A stretch of DNA of 27,678 bases from Diplocarpon mali (taxonomy: Eukaryota > Ascomycota > Leotiomycetes > Helotiales > Drepanopezizaceae): positions 1 through 27,678 of the forward strand of contig JAENRP010000465.1 of the NCBI GenBank assembly GCA_024741835.1, written 5' to 3'. Of this stretch, positions 1 to 10,800 are shown one piece after another; positions within the stretch are counted from its first letter, which is position 1; each line of letters starts with the position of its first letter. The position numbers and the translations under genes are program-made. Under the pieces are notes generated by a model. It saw only the letters and a program-made list of their open reading frames with translations, was not told where the DNA came from and searched no databases.

Positions 1-1283
1 AACTTTATATGAATCTTATAATTAGATAAAAGATTAATACTTAAGCTAGGTATAAGAAGAACATTTTATAAAAGGAAAGAAATACTAGTAATATTTATCT
101 CTATTATACCTATCGAGTTTATATATAACCTTCTACTACTAACTTTAATAAAGCGCCTTTTTATTTTAATAAGCGGGCCTTTGAATAGGTAGGATTTATT
201 AATCATATATATTATACAACTAGTATTACTATATTAGTTAGATTTAAGGATCTTATAAAGATCGGCTTTTAAAATATAAGTATCTTTATTATAATTATTA
301 TTTAAATTATTAAAAGTGGATTTAAGTTTAAATAACCTACTATTATTATTAAAGGTATTTACTAAAGTTTTAGCTAAATAGTCTTTTCCTTTGCCTTTTC
401 TTAATAGTTGCAGCCTTTGGTAGGATAAGGGCAGTTTGCTTTTTAACTTCTGCTTAAATTGCTTCTTAATATTAAAGCTAGCGACTATATTAATTAATTG
501 CCTTTTAACTTTATAATTAGTAATATTATAAGTACTATTATAAAAGTAATATTCCTATTAAGCTTAAGGGCTTATCTTATGCTCCTTCCTCTTTTTAGGC
601 TTATTATTACCTTATAATATAGTATTTGCCGATTTAAAGCATCCTTCGAGGTCTTACTTAATAGTTCAAAAGAGGTCGATCTTCTTATAGATCTTAAGGT
701 TGGATTAGATAAGAAGAGATTATTTTATAATAGTAAACTTAAGAGGAAGGCTATTAAGTAGGAAATTAAAAAGCTGAGTTTCCTTAAAAGTTATAGCTAT
801 CCTAGGATCTGCAGCTTTTACTCTCCTTTATACTTTATATAGTATAGATTAAGTAGAGTTTATATTTATATCTATATCCTTACTATCTTTATCTTTTCTA
901 TATTAAAATAAAGTAATCTATTATAATAGATGCTAAGTATTAAAGGCAATTATTTAAGAGTATTTTACTTTTAAAGTATCCTATCTTATCTTTACATTAT
1001 TATAAACTTAAATAAAATCTTAGTTTTTATCGCTTAAACCTCTATTAATCTTAAGCTTGCATTTAGCTAAGGCTAGCTTATACTCCTTTTCCTTTTCTAT
1101 ATTTAAAATCTACCTTTAGAATTCTTAATTATTATCTATTAAGGCTCTTAGGCTAAGCTTATTTAATATATTTAGCAAATTTTTAATAATTGTATTAGCT
1201 ATTAAAGTAGAAGTAGACGAATCGGTAGAAGGAGTATAAGGGGCTATTCTCGCGTATTTAATAAGTGTCTTTTAAATCGCCAT
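1..1283 (-). pseudogene. Copia-2 copy I gag-protease region, RIP-degraded
   Basis: This is the N-terminal part of the Copia-2 Gag-Pol polyprotein, which would form the particle and protease. The start codon ATG survives at 1283-1281 (minus strand), followed by ATAKTLIKY-like residues with a nonsense codon at the fourth position (MAI*KTLIKYARIAPYTPS). Lysine- and glutamate-rich Gag sequence follows. A decayed zinc knuckle lies near 551-513, where all cysteines and the histidine read as Tyr or a similar G-to-A or C-to-T product. The frame matches copy II codon for codon. It is cut by the window edge shortly after the protease region. Stops are TAA or TAG and it is not translatable. The Copia assignment rests mainly on the complete copy II. 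Confidence 0.75.
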
Positions 1284-1545
1284 TTTAATGCCTTTGCTCT
1301 TATAGTAAAGCTCTAAATCGTCGAACTATTATTGCCAGTTCTTTCGAAAGAGTTAAAGGTCTTTAGGTCTAGTGTTTCGATCGGAATCGGAAGCTATTGC
1401 CGTTTCGAATCGAATTGCATTAAAATCAAATAAATTAAATGGTTAAGGGCACTCCTCTTATCGAAAAGTCGAAATGATCAAATAGTAGGTATTATAGAAG
1501 TATTAAATAAGGAAGAAGTCCTCTTATCGAAAAGGGTTTTTTAAG

Positions 1546-1680
1546 CTATAATGTAGGGAATTATACCTCTTATAAAATATAGTAAAGCAAGGAATTATAC
1601 CTCTTATAATACCAAAGGGTTATAAAGTAAGGAATTATACCTTTTGCAATATAGGTTGGCTAAATAGGGAATCACACCTC
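1546..1680 (-). repeat. short direct repeats in the Copia-2 copy I leader
   Basis: About four imperfect copies of a unit around GGAATTATACCTCTTATA (plus-strand reading) are spaced roughly 35-45 bp apart between the LTR and the gag start. The same array is present in copy II at 7440-7575. It lies in the untranslated leader, where packaging or translation signals might sit, but nothing in the sequence shows a function. Confidence 0.6.
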
Positions 1681-1802
1681 CTATTTGCTAATTGCTTGCC
1701 TCTTATTATAAGTCTCATTCAACTTCCTACTAATAGTTATAGCGCAAGTGCTTTCTAAAGGAAGTCAATAATCTATTATCGGTCTAGCTAAGGCTTATAA
1801 CT

Positions 1803-1997
1803 TATTAAGCTTAAGTAAGTCGGCGCAATAGGTAATAGAAACTTCTAAAGGTCGATAGTCTATATATTAGTAAGAGTTAAGGAAGGAAGGTTACCCCTTT
1901 CTTCCCTATAGCTATATACGTATTAATATCCTACTAATTAAGCAGTAGGGTCATATGATAATACATCGGAGTAATGGCTGTATCACCCATCTTAACA
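1803..1997 (-). repeat. 5' LTR of Copia-2 copy I (195 bp)
   Basis: It matches 7126-7320 and 13121-13315, and all three are exactly 195 bp. Read on the minus strand it begins TGTTAAGATGGGTGATACAG, keeping the canonical TG start that both other LTRs have changed to TA. The 3' end reads TTAAGCTTAATA, where CA would be expected. This copy keeps more C and G than the other two and is the best guide to the unmutated LTR. Confidence 0.9.
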
Positions 1998-2389
1998 TAA
2001 GGTTGATTTTCCTAAAGTAAGAGGTCCTCCTATAACGTTTTCATCCTATTAAGGGCTATAGTTAGGAAATGCCTTAACTTATAGATTCTATAATTTCTTT
2101 TAAAGTCAGCCGAGAGCTACTAACTGTCGATAGTTGTTTTAGCTAAGTCTACTAGCTCTTCTTTCGATTCTTAAGTTTAAAAAGGGACCGAACGTCGAGG
2201 CCGTTCTTCAGATTGCTTCTACGTATTATAGGAGTCGGTCGGAAGAAGGGTCTCTAAGGGGGTACTAATCTTCTGCTAGGTATATTATATCGCCTTATAA
2301 GGCCGGAGGAAGTGTGAGCTTTAAATTATATAATAGTAGAACCAAGGCATAAGTCGATAAAGTTACTAAGATCAAGGCTGCCAAATCGT
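1998..2389. other. no recognisable gene; probable upstream Copia-1 sequence
   Basis: This lies between Copia-2 copy I and the first recognisable integrase residues. The base composition is milder than its surroundings (CG and GGCC runs near 2190-2250 and 2295-2305), so RIP damage looks lighter. It may include the protease to integrase zinc-finger part of Copia-1, but I see no motif that proves this. Confidence 0.4.
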
Positions 2390-5300
2390 ATAGAATTCAA
2401 AGCTAAGGAGTGTATACAAAGTAGGAAGCCTTCCTCCTAATATGCTCTCCTTGGCCTACGACTTCTAGGAGTCGATTTCTATTAGCAAGTCATATTCTGT
2501 CTATTAAAGGAAAGGTATAGTAAAGGTGCGGTGTATCTATTATATTAGTCTATTTCGCCTCTATTTGTACTACTATCTCTACTACACCTGCTTTGACAGT
2601 TCTGTGCTTTTGTCGCGCCGTAATACTAGAGATAGGTAGAAGAGGAGGGAATCGATTTAGAGCTTATTCCTACCTATATATACTAACCTAATAGAGGCGT
2701 AGAGCAAGTAAGAAGGGAGTTGATTAAACGCTCTATTAAAATGAGGATCTATGCCAGGCTTTTAGTAAGCCTTTGGCCAAAGCTTATAAAGGCTGCTATA
2801 TACCTTTATAATATCTCCTTACTCGCTAGGAAGAAGATGATCTTACTAAGCAAGGCTCTCTATAGTTGGTTTAAGTAGTATTTTTAATTCTATAAGCCGC
2901 TACTTATTAAGCAAATGATAGTGAGCTTAAAGCCTAACTAGAGTCGCATTTATATATATAGTGCTTGCGCATACCTTTTAATTAAAGAGAGGGAGGCAGG
3001 GAGGGACTGCTAAACCTTTAAAATTGAACCTTAAGGGCACTTAAGTTATTTAATTAGATATATTACCTTTAATATTTATAGAATCTAGGTTCTTATACTC
3101 TAGTAAGTAATAACGACTTATAATATCGAATTCGATAAGTCTCTCTTCTATAGTCTAAAAGCTAAGCGCGCAAACCCTATATCGCATTAGGAACTTAAGA
3201 TAACCCTTTAATTAATTAGAGAGGGAGAGGGAGCTTAAGACGCTAAGTTCGAAGGCATTTTCAAGGAATTAGAACTTATCGCAAGGCCGAATGCAATCGC
3301 TATAAAAGAAGCCGCTATATAAGAAGAGCCTATATTATAGACTAATGCTACTCTATAGCCTTTAACTAATAATATAAAAGGCCTTAACTTAAATCCAAAT
3401 TCTCTAAGAGACCTATTTGAAAACTTAAAGGTAGAAGTAAGCGAACTAGAAGCCACTTTGCTAGTCTTTAAGAAGGCAAATGGCGACTAAAGCTTAAGGG
3501 TAATGATTCCCTATAGAGGCCCTATTAAAGAAGGAACCAAAGACGACTCTAAAGGAGTCTTTAGAGATGAGTTCTATAAGGCGATCGGCAGATCTTTAGC
3601 TACTATTCTATATAAGAATAAAGATAGCTTAAGGGCTTTAAGATAAAGTCTTCGATTATAAAGGCAGGCCTTAATAAACTCTAATAAAAGGCTAAAGGTA
3701 CTACTACTAAGATCTAGGAAGAGCTTTAATAATTTTATAAAAAGCAACTTAATAAGAGGAGCAGGCTTTAATAATATAATACCTTAAGTTATAATATTAG
3801 CTTAAAGACTTTAGGCTTAAGAGATAGAGCTGCTTAGACTCTTAAAGGAACCTTTAGTAATAATAAAAATAAAGGAAGAGACTTATAGAGAAAAGCGTAA
3901 AAAGGAACTCCCTTTTCTTAAGTAAAAGAGGATAAGACGCTTAAGCGTTAAGTAATAGGAGACTTTAAAAGTATATACTATTACTTTAAAGTATATGCTC
4001 TTTTAAAGCAATATTAATTTACCTTACTTCTTATATACGCAAGAGTTTATATTGACCTTTTAAACGAATGAATAGATAAGGGAAGATAGAAAGGATTATT
4101 TAATAGTTTATACAATTATTAAAGCTATAGTTAATAATTAGGCAAAGGATAAAGCGCAGTCTTCTAACTGCCTATAGCACTAAGGCTCTCTACTAAAGCC
4201 TCCGAAAGGATGGCTAGACTTAGAGAAGTACCCTTTTAGCAAACGATTTAAGGAAGGAGGGCGCTAGGAAATTAGGAATTTAGAATCTTAAAGTTGCTAG
4301 AGAATCGTGCGAAAGGACTACTCAAAGCCCTTGCTAATACTATTAAAATAGGTTTTTACTTATAAGGTCAATAGCTTTAGTAAGCTTTTAAAGTACCGAT
4401 TATAGCTAATTGTATAAAGGGATCTTTAAGATAAAGCTTTAATTTTCTTAACCTATATAGCTATACTTATAATAAGGTCTTTTAAAGTACTAATAGCGCT
4501 TGCTATATACTTCGATATAGAAGTAAAGCAGTTCGACGTTATTAATGCATTTGTTAACGCTTTTAAAGACCTAAGGAGTGCTCTAATCATATGCTTCCTA
4601 TTAGATGGCTTTAAGCGCCCTAGTATAGTAGTAGAACTGGACCGCGCGCTTTATAGGCTAAAAGACTCTCTAGCGCTATAGTATAGGAACTTTGTAGGAA
4701 CGCTTAAAGGCCTTCAACTTAAGCTACTAGGCGAGGAGCCTTATATTTTTATAATAAAGGATTATATAGTCTTTATAGCGTTTTATATTAATAATATTTA
4801 GGTATTATATAAGGCCTTTAACCTAAATCGGGCGACTTATTTAATTAAAGACCTAAAGAGGGCATATAAGCTTACTATTATAAGAGATATCTCCTAGTTC
4901 CTTAAAGTAAGGATTATTTAAAATAGGAAAGCAAAGAGGATCTCCTTAGTTTATAATACCTATATTAAGAAGATCGCTTAAAAGTTTGAAGCTAATATAA
5001 AGAGAGTGCTTAATACTCTACTACTAAAGAAGGAGTTTATTAAGAACTTAAGGTAAGCTTCCTTAGAAAAGGTAAAGGAGTATTAAGAGAAAATAGGCTT
5101 TATTCTTTATATAGCGATTATAATACGCTTAAACGTTGCGTTTATAGCCTTTTAACTATCTTTTTTCTTAACTAATCTAAGCTTTAAGTACCTTTTAATT
5201 ATAAATTAAACGCTTTAATACTTATATAGTATACGCTTCTTAAGAATTGCCACTAGCTTTAAGGCTAAGGAATACTAATTAGTTGCATCTTTAAATACTT

Positions 5301-5740
5301 CTTTTAAAGATAATTGAAAGACCTATAGATCCTCTTAAGGATATATCTTCTTCTTATTTAAAGGACTAATTATTTAAAAAGCGAATTACTAAGCGACTAT
5401 TACACTTTCCTTTACTAAAGTAGAACTTTATAATATAGTTTCTATTATAAAGGAGATAATAGCTATAAAACGCCTCTTTAAGGAGATTCGCATAGACTCC
5501 TTCTTTAAATAAAATATATATTACAATAACTAATAAATAATTTAATTAATTATTATAAAGAATAAGAAGATTAAAATAAGCCTTTGATATATCGAAATTA
5601 GTAATATATAAATCTATTAAAAGTACTAAAGAGGAAGCTTTTAAATAATCTACCTCCTTATTAAAGAGATATACGCAGATAGGCTTACTAAGAACCTAAA
5701 CTATTAAAAGTTTAAAAGCTTTATTTATTTACTAAACCTC
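2390..5740 (+). pseudogene. Copia-1 pol: integrase, linker, RT, RNase H (degraded)
   Basis: The 3' part of a Copia polyprotein, whose enzymes would copy element RNA to DNA and integrate it. From about 2663 to 5740 one phase (codon starts equal to 2 modulo 3) holds throughout. The integrase C-terminal half shows a decayed YTPEQNG-type stretch at 2672-2705, then SLWPKLIKAAIYLYNIS near 2768-2820. The linker at about 3215-3655 is almost open. The RT entry reads PPKGWLDLEKYPFSKRF near 4200, then FDIEVKQFDVINAFVNA at about 4513-4563. The catalytic YVDD box is now YINNI at 4784-4798, with both Asp lost. RNase H keeps a TKVELYNIVSIIKEI-like segment near 5415-5460, and pol ends with YADRLTKNL from 5672. 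Stops are TAA or TAG at expected Gln or Trp positions. Phases upstream of 2650 are less certain. Confidence 0.82.
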
Positions 5741-7125
5741 TAAAGCTTTTAAATAATTATTTAGCAATTTACATTTATTAATAAGTAGTTACTTATTATT
5801 AAAAGACTTATACTTATAAGCTCTTACTCTTTTATAATCATATTTATTTATTTTCTTTTATAAAGCGTATTATAAAAGCTTTTCCTTTTTCAAAAATATA
5901 AAATAGGTAATATTCTTAAGCTGCTATTATAAGGCGCAACCCTCTTTTAGATTCTCTTAGCTAAGGCCAAGAGCTAAAACGCTATAACTATAAGCTTTAT
6001 ATAGATCTCCTTTTAAAAGAGGCCTACTGGTAAATATACTAGTAATAGTAGGGGCGATAGTAGGAGGTGCGGCAATAGGAGTAGTAAAGGCAAAGGCAGT
6101 AGAGGCGAAGATAGGCGCAGTAATAGCAAAGGCTAAGGAGACGAATAGGGAGACTATAGTAGCAGCTATAATAGTAGAAGCAAAGGGGATAAGAGCGGCG
6201 GTAGCAATAGTAGGGGCAAACGGGTCTAAGCTAAAAAGGCTAAGAGTAAATAGGAATAGTATACTAAGAGCAAGAAAGGCAGCGATACTACTACTTGCAA
6301 GAGTAGCAGGCCCTTTTAGTATTAGGGTCTAATCGCTCTTATCTTTTAAAATTAGCCTAGAACTTAATAAGATTTAATAAACGTACTATAAAAGCTTTAG
6401 AGCGTATCTTTTACTATATTAAGTAGTAGTACCACCTCCTCTTTAAAGGCACTATAGGCGCGAGCCGATATAATAACCTTCTAAAAGGCAAGGAGAGGGC
6501 TGCTAGCCTATTAGCAGCTATTACTTAATATAGTATAATAGACGCAACGTATACTAAAGGTGCTATTAAAGCATTAATAATTAAGATTACTAATACTCTT
6601 ACGTATAATGCAGCGTATATATGCATTATTATATTCTATTATAAGCTCTGGCATATAACGCGCAGTAGGGACAGGGCTCTTAGGCAGCGGCAATAGCAGT
6701 AGCAGCAAGGGCGGCGATAGTAGCAGCGGTATATTTCTTAGCAGACGCTAAAAGGACTAGGATAGGGTAGCAGCTCTTAAGGGAGCGCTAGCAACCTAGC
6801 GCAAAGTTAATATAATACAGGATATAAGGACTCTAAGGGTCTTACTTTGCAAAGGCAGCTAGGGCTATAATAAGCAAGAATTCCTTTTATATTTAAAAAT
6901 TATTAATATAAAGACAATATTTTAAATAATAAAGGAGGATTATTTTTAGAAGAAGGAAAGGAGAACCTTTATAATAGAAATACTCTATAAGAAGCCTAAT
7001 AGAGCATTAGTATAGTATTATAAAGATTCTTAAAAGCGCTTATTACCTATAGCAACCCTTTTCATTTTAAAAGGAACGAACTCTAAAAGGGCAGCATATA
7101 AGATAGAGCCTCTTTTCTTTATAAC
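5595..7125 (+). repeat. direct repeat A: Copia-1 pol end plus downstream region
   Basis: It aligns with 13316-14882 from the first base after the Copia-2 3' LTR to the last base before the Copia-2 5' LTR. It contains the last codons of Copia-1 RNase H, AT-rich sequence, a purine-rich GCA/GTA trinucleotide-like stretch (about 6040-6310), a second one at 6690-6730, and a conserved end reading CCTCTTTTCTTTATAAC. It is more C-to-T and G-to-A mutated than copy A': many GCG or GCA triplets there read GTA or ATA here. It may be the Copia-1 3' UTR or LTR. Confidence 0.85.
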
Positions 7126-7320
7126 TATTAAGATAGGTAATATAGCTATTACTCTAATGTATTATTATATAATCCTACTGCTTAGTTAGTAGGATATTAA
7201 TACATATATAGTTATAAGGAAGAAAGGGGTAACCTTCCTTCCTTAACTCTTATTAATATATCGACTATCAACCTTTAGAAGTTTCTATTACCTATTGCGC
7301 TAACTCACTTAAGCTTAATA
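7126..7320 (+). repeat. 5' LTR of Copia-2 copy II
   Basis: It is 195 bp long, the same as 13121-13315 and 1803-1997. It starts TATTAAGATAGG (TG changed to TA) and ends CTTAAGCTTAATA. The sequence after it differs from that after the 3' LTR, which fixes its end at 7320. It would carry the promoter and the R-U5 start of the transcript, but no promoter motif can be singled out in such AT-rich DNA. Confidence 0.92.
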
Positions 7321-7439
7321 GGTTATAAGCCCCGATTAGACTGATAATAGATTATTAACTTCCTTTAAAAAGCACTTACGCTACAATTGTTAATAGGAAG
7401 TTGAATAAGACTTATAATAAAAGGCAAGCAATCGGCGAA

Positions 7440-7575
7440 TAAGAGGTATGATTCCCTATTTAGCTAACCTATATTACAAAAGGTATAATTCCTTACTTTA
7501 TAACCCTTTAGTACTATAAGAGGTATGATTCTTTACTTTACTATATTTTATAAGAGGTATAATTCCTTGCGTTAT
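7440..7575 (+). repeat. short direct repeats in the Copia-2 copy II leader
   Basis: Four imperfect copies of AAGAGGTATRATTCCYTA begin near 7441, 7478, 7520 and 7553, with a weaker relative near 7597. The same array occurs on the other strand in copy I at 1546-1680, so it predates both insertions. It is in the untranslated region between the 5' LTR and the gag start. Confidence 0.65.
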
Positions 7576-7843
7576 AGCCTAAAAACCCTTTTCGATAAGA
7601 GGACTTCCTCCTTATTTAATACTTTTATAATACCTACTATTTAATCATTTCGACTTTTCGATAGGAGGAGTGCCTTTAACTATTTAATTTATTTGATTTT
7701 AAACGCAATTCTATTTAAAACGGCAATAGCTTCCGATTCTAATCGAAATACTAGACTTAAAGACTTCCAACTCTCTCGAAAGAACTAGCAATAATAGTTC
7801 GATGATTTAATTAAAGCTTTACTTTAAGAGCAAAGGCATTAAA

Positions 7844-10800
7844 ATAGCAATTTAAAAGACACTTATTAAATACGTAAGAATAGCCCCTTATACTCCTTCT
7901 ATTGATTCGTCTACTTCAACTTTAATAGCTAATATAACTGCTAAGGATTTGGCAGATATATTAAATAAGCTTAGCTTAAGAGCTTTAGTAAATAATAACT
8001 AAGAATCCTAAAGGCAGATTTTAAATATAGAAAAGGAAAAGGAGTATAGGCTGGCCTTAGCTAAATGCAAGCTTAAGATTAATAGAGGTTCAAGCGATAA
8101 AGATCGAAATTTTATTTAAGTTTATAATAATGCGAAGATAAGATAGGATACTTTAAAGGTAAAATACTCTTAAACAACTGCCTTTAATACCTAGCATCTA
8201 CTATAGTAGATTACTTTATTTTAATATAAAAAAGATAAAGATAGCAAGGATATAGATATAAATATAGACTTTACTTAATTTATATTATATAAAGCGAAAA
8301 GGAGAGTAAGAGCTATAGATCTTAAGATAGCTATAACTTTTAAGGAAACTTAGCTTTTTAATTTCCTATTCAATAGCCTCCTTTTTAAGTTTGCTATTAT
8401 AAAATAATCTCTTTTTATCTAACCTAACCTTAAGATTTATAAGAAGATCGACCTCCTTTAAACTATTAAGCAAGACTTTAAAGGACGCTTTAAATCGGCA
8501 AATGCTATATTATAGGGTAATAATAAGCTTAAGAAGAGGAAGGAGCGTAGGACAAGCCCTTAAGCTTATTAAAGATGCTACTTTTATAATAGTACTTATA
8601 ATATTACTAATTGTAAAGTTAAAAAGTAATTGATTAATATAGTCGCTAGCTTTAATATTAAGAAGTAATTGAAGTAGAAGTTAAAAAGTAAACTGCCTTT
8701 ATCCTACCGAAGGCCGCAACTATTAAGGAAAGGCAAAGGAAAAGGCTATTTAATTAAAACTTTAGCAGATACTTTTAATAATAATAGTAGGTTATTTAAA
8801 CTTAAATCCACTTTTAATAATTTAAATGATAATTATAATAAAGATGCCTATATCTTAAAAGCCGATCTTTATAAGATTCTTGAATTTAACTAATATAGTA
8901 ATACTAGTTATATAATATATATAATTGATAAATCCTACCTATTTAAAGGCCCGCTTATTAAAATAAAAAGGCGCTCTATTAAGGTTAGTAGTAGAAGGTT
9001 GTATATAGACTTAATAGGTATAGTAGAGATGAATATCGCTAGCGTTTCTTTCCTTTTATAAAATGTTCTCCTTATACTTAGCTTAGGTATTAATCTTTTA
9101 TCTAATTATAAGATTTATATAGAGTTGAATTATATAAGAGTTTTTAATAATGAATTTATATAATTTATAAATAATAATTATAAAGTGATCTTTAAAGCTA
9201 AAATTAAAGATAGACTTTATATTATCTTAAAGGTAATTTTATAGAAATTAACTCTTAAGCCAGACTTATAAATAGATTCCTTTAAGGAAAGTGCACTCTT
9301 TACCCTAATATAATTAAGCAAGGATAAGGAGAATAAATAGACTCTTAAGCTAGGATTGCAAGTAAAATTCATAAAAATAACTCTTAAGCTAAGACTATAA
9401 GTAGATTATAAGGTATTTTTAAAGATAACTCTTAAGCTAGGATTATAAGTGAATTTAATAGAAATAACTCTTAGACTAAGACTGCAAGTGGATTTTATAA
9501 ATTCGCTAATAATAACTCTTAAGCTAAGATCGCAAGTGAAATTTATAGAAATGACTTTTAAGCTAAGACTGCGAGTAAACTTTGCAGATTTGTTAGAAAC
9601 GACTTTTAAGCTAAGATTATAAGTAAATCTCGCTATTTTTAAAAAATCGACTCTTAAGCTAAGACTATAAGTAGATCTTGCGGTTTTATTAAAAACGACT
9701 CTTAAGCTAGGCTTGCAATTGGAAAATGGCAAAACCTTAAACTACTATTACTAGTCCTTTTTAACTACTAATAATAAAGTATCGATTAATAATAAGCTAT
9801 TAAAGCTATTAGAAGCCGAAAGCTTATTAAGGTATTAGCTAATATATAAAAGATTGGCACATTTAAAGCTAAAGAAATTAAAGGGCTTATATAAGGTCTT
9901 AACTTTAAAATAGAAGATCTAAGTACTAAAGGATCGCTTGATATACTGAATTTATAAGCTAATAAAACTTTAAAATCAAACGCGAATTAAGCTTAATCTA
10001 TAGAAAGATTTAATACTAGCGCTAATATCTATTAATACTATTAGACTATTTATAACCTTAATTAAAGGAAATAATTGGTTTTCTTAAATAGTAGATAACT
10101 CTACTTAGCAAATATAGACTATTTGCGCTAGAACTAAATTTGAGCTTATAAAAAAGCTAGAAACTTAAAAAGTGATAAAGGAACGCTAGACTTAATTAAA
10201 GCTAATAGTTATTAGGTCTGATAATATATTAAAGATTAAGGCAAAGCTTAATATATAAGTAAAATAAGGAGTTTATTATAAACTAATTATAATATATAAA
10301 GGTTCCTATTAGAATAGCATCATTAAGCAAAGCATCTAATAAGTAAAGATTGACTATCGCGCTCTATTATAAAATGCTGACTTACTATTAGAATTCTAAG
10401 ACCTTATAGTTAAGGCAGATATATACTTATAAAATAGGATAGGTAATAGATTAATAGTTAATAGTACTTAAATATTATTATTTAAGGCATATTTTAAATT
10501 GAAATTAAGCCTGGACTATATCTGCGTTTTTAAAAGCGTTTGCTACTCTTATATTAGCCTAAAGTCTTAGCCTACGGATATAAAGAGCAAGAAGCTAATA
10601 GACTAAAGTAGAGAGTATATATTTGTTAAGTATATTAAATAGATAATAAAGTAATAGATAGTATATACGCTAGATCTAAAGTAAGTAATTATATCCTTAG
10701 TAGTTGAGTTCAACGAATCTCGAAATAAGAGGGAGCTATCTTTAAAGCTTTATATACTTAGAAATTCGTAAGGTATACTATTCGATAGTAATACTATTAA

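Larger units (their letters stand above)
1..1997 (-). mobile_element. Copia-2 LTR retrotransposon, copy I, 5' part only
   Basis: This is the reverse complement of 7126-9126: base 1 pairs with 9126 and base 1997 with 7126. It holds the 5' LTR, an untranslated leader and the gag-protease start of a Ty1/Copia-type element; the rest lies beyond the left edge of the window. In the coding part the coordinate sum between the two copies stays at 9127, and in the LTR it is 9123, so the copies differ by only a few bases of indel in the leader. It abuts degraded Copia-1 sequence at 1998, so it probably inserted there, but the other flank is not visible and no target duplication can be tested. Its LTR is less mutated than those of copy II. 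Confidence 0.88.
1998..7125 (+). mobile_element. Copia-1 LTR retrotransposon, 5'-truncated and degraded
   Basis: This is a second Copia family, unlike Copia-2 in detail. Integrase, a long linker, reverse transcriptase and RNase H follow in the Ty1/Copia order. The expected Gag and protease part is missing: the left side is interrupted at 1997 by Copia-2 copy I. Downstream of pol lies about 1.4 kb without a recognisable gene (5741-7125), which may be the 3' UTR and LTR. The 5' LTR is not in the window, so the LTR cannot be delimited. The right side is cut at 7125 by Copia-2 copy II. The stretch from 5595 is repeated at 13316-14882. Confidence 0.75.

Noticed and set aside
3235..3456. 73-residue minus-strand open frame
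   Set aside because: It is the antisense of the Copia-1 linker, whose plus-strand phase is shared with integrase and RT.
3950..4010. Possible zinc-knuckle spacing (IYYYFKVY...) within the Copia-1 linker
   Set aside because: The spacing does not fit CX2CX4HX4C, it is not in the pol phase, and a Gag knuckle would not lie after integrase.
1..9126. Hairpin or cruciform made by the two Copia-2 copies
   Set aside because: The inverted arms (1-1997 and 7126-9126) are explained by two independent insertions in opposite orientation with 5.1 kb between them.
9251..9720. CRISPR-like layout: 24-bp repeats with 15- and 24-bp spacers
   Set aside because: Spacers are short and resemble one another, all steps are multiples of three inside a pol frame, and the context is a fungal retrotransposon.
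9406..9732. 108-residue minus-strand frame with repeated SLSLRV peptides
   Set aside because: It is the shadow of the 24-bp repeat array, which is in phase with Copia-2 pol on the plus strand.
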